A stretch of DNA of 17,913 nt, from assembly GCA_022592445.1 (NCBI GenBank), contig JABYQR010000590.1:1-17913 (forward strand), read 5' to 3'. Shown here one piece after another: positions 17,651-17,913 of this stretch (positions are counted from its first letter, which is position 1; the number at the start of each line of letters is the position of its first letter). This DNA comes from Cytidiella melzeri. Lineage: Eukaryota; Basidiomycota; Agaricomycetes; Polyporales; Irpicaceae. Made by a program: the position numbers and the translations under genes. Under the pieces are notes generated by a model. It did no database searches. It saw only the letters and a program-made list of their open reading frames with translations, and was not told the DNA's origin.

Positions 17651-17913
17651 GGACACGCGCACCCGTTTTTCCAAGGACCTCTCTACGAACGAGCCTCAGC
17701 TCAAGAGGTGCCTCCCCCATCTTTCCTCGACGCTCTCGCTGCCAAGCGTACGAGCGGTCAACCTCATCGCTGGTCTGACAAAGACCTCGTCAACGTCGCG
17801 AAGTACGTATCAAAGAAGCCGCCTGTCAAAGGCATCACCCTCACCGTCCCCTCTTACGAGGAAAATCAACAACTCCGCGCTTCTGCCCGAGCATACGGAG
17901 AACGTGCAGCCGA
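17651..17913 (+). CDS. Start of a coding frame running off the right edge, possibly gag-like
   Basis: After an in-frame TAA at 17648-17650 this frame stays open to the window end. The peptide becomes convincingly protein-like from about 17702 (SFLDALAAKRTSG, HRWSDKDLVNVAKYVSKKPP, VKGITLTVPSYEENQQLRAS). No ATG opens it. A neighbouring frame beginning GTG at 17643 reads PKDTRTRFSKDLSTNEPQ, so the real start may lie in that frame with an indel or splice between. Its position about 230 bp after the LTR-like region fits the gag of that element, but no gag domain or zinc knuckle is visible in the part shown. Confidence 0.45.

Noticed and set aside
1..17913. CRISPR array, bacterial operon or phage content
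   Set aside because: No regular repeat-spacer pattern, and the GT-AG intron-split genes show eukaryotic DNA.

Overview
The window looks like nuclear DNA of a filamentous fungus, most likely a basidiomycete (Agaricomycetes). Both intact genes are split by many short GT-AG introns, mostly 50-90 nt, with CTRAY-type branch points, and the protein families and LTR-retrotransposon content fit that group. The assignment is inferred from gene architecture and family resemblance; no database was consulted.

Layout. Bases 1-770 hold the end of an open reading frame that enters from the left edge and a pyrimidine-rich, CTGCGTT-repeating stretch. Bases 770-2768 are a 5'-truncated, stop- and frameshift-bearing Ty1/copia pol (end of integrase, reverse transcriptase, RNase H), followed by a polypurine tract and the start of its 3' LTR. 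Bases ~3142-4024 look like a solitary LTR of another family, with ATTGTT clusters, a 4 x 19-bp tandem repeat, a TATA box and an intron-like segment bounded by identical direct repeats. Bases 4025-5190 are gene-free and include the lipase promoter.

Two intact genes face each other. A six-exon secreted class 3 lipase lies on + (5194-6414, 306 aa). A ten-exon FAD-dependent monooxygenase of the salicylate-hydroxylase-like type lies on - (10124-7986, 469 aa). Both exon models close exactly in frame. They are separated by 1.57 kb of convergent 3' sequence with simple repeats (C16, (CT)8). Nothing in the sequence links them into one pathway.

Bases 10.2-15.4 kb hold no gene I can defend. There are two weak exon-like fragments on the minus strand and one striking long hairpin at 14564-14634. 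Bases ~15.46-16.16 kb are a probable pseudogene of a fungal proline-rich protein with a CxxC-x13-CxxC zinc-ribbon-like module. Bases 16225-16573 (-) are an unrecognised coding fragment. From ~16.86 kb a second LTR-like region repeats the TATA/direct-repeat/intron architecture of the LTR at 3.1-4.0 kb. A leader follows, and then a coding frame that runs off the right edge and may be the beginning of a gag-like ORF.

The most unusual signal is the shared LTR design. In both LTRs a mini-intron (GT...AG) starts 64-65 nt after the TATA box and is flanked by a 20-21 bp direct repeat. The repeat is identical within each LTR but diverged between the two LTRs.
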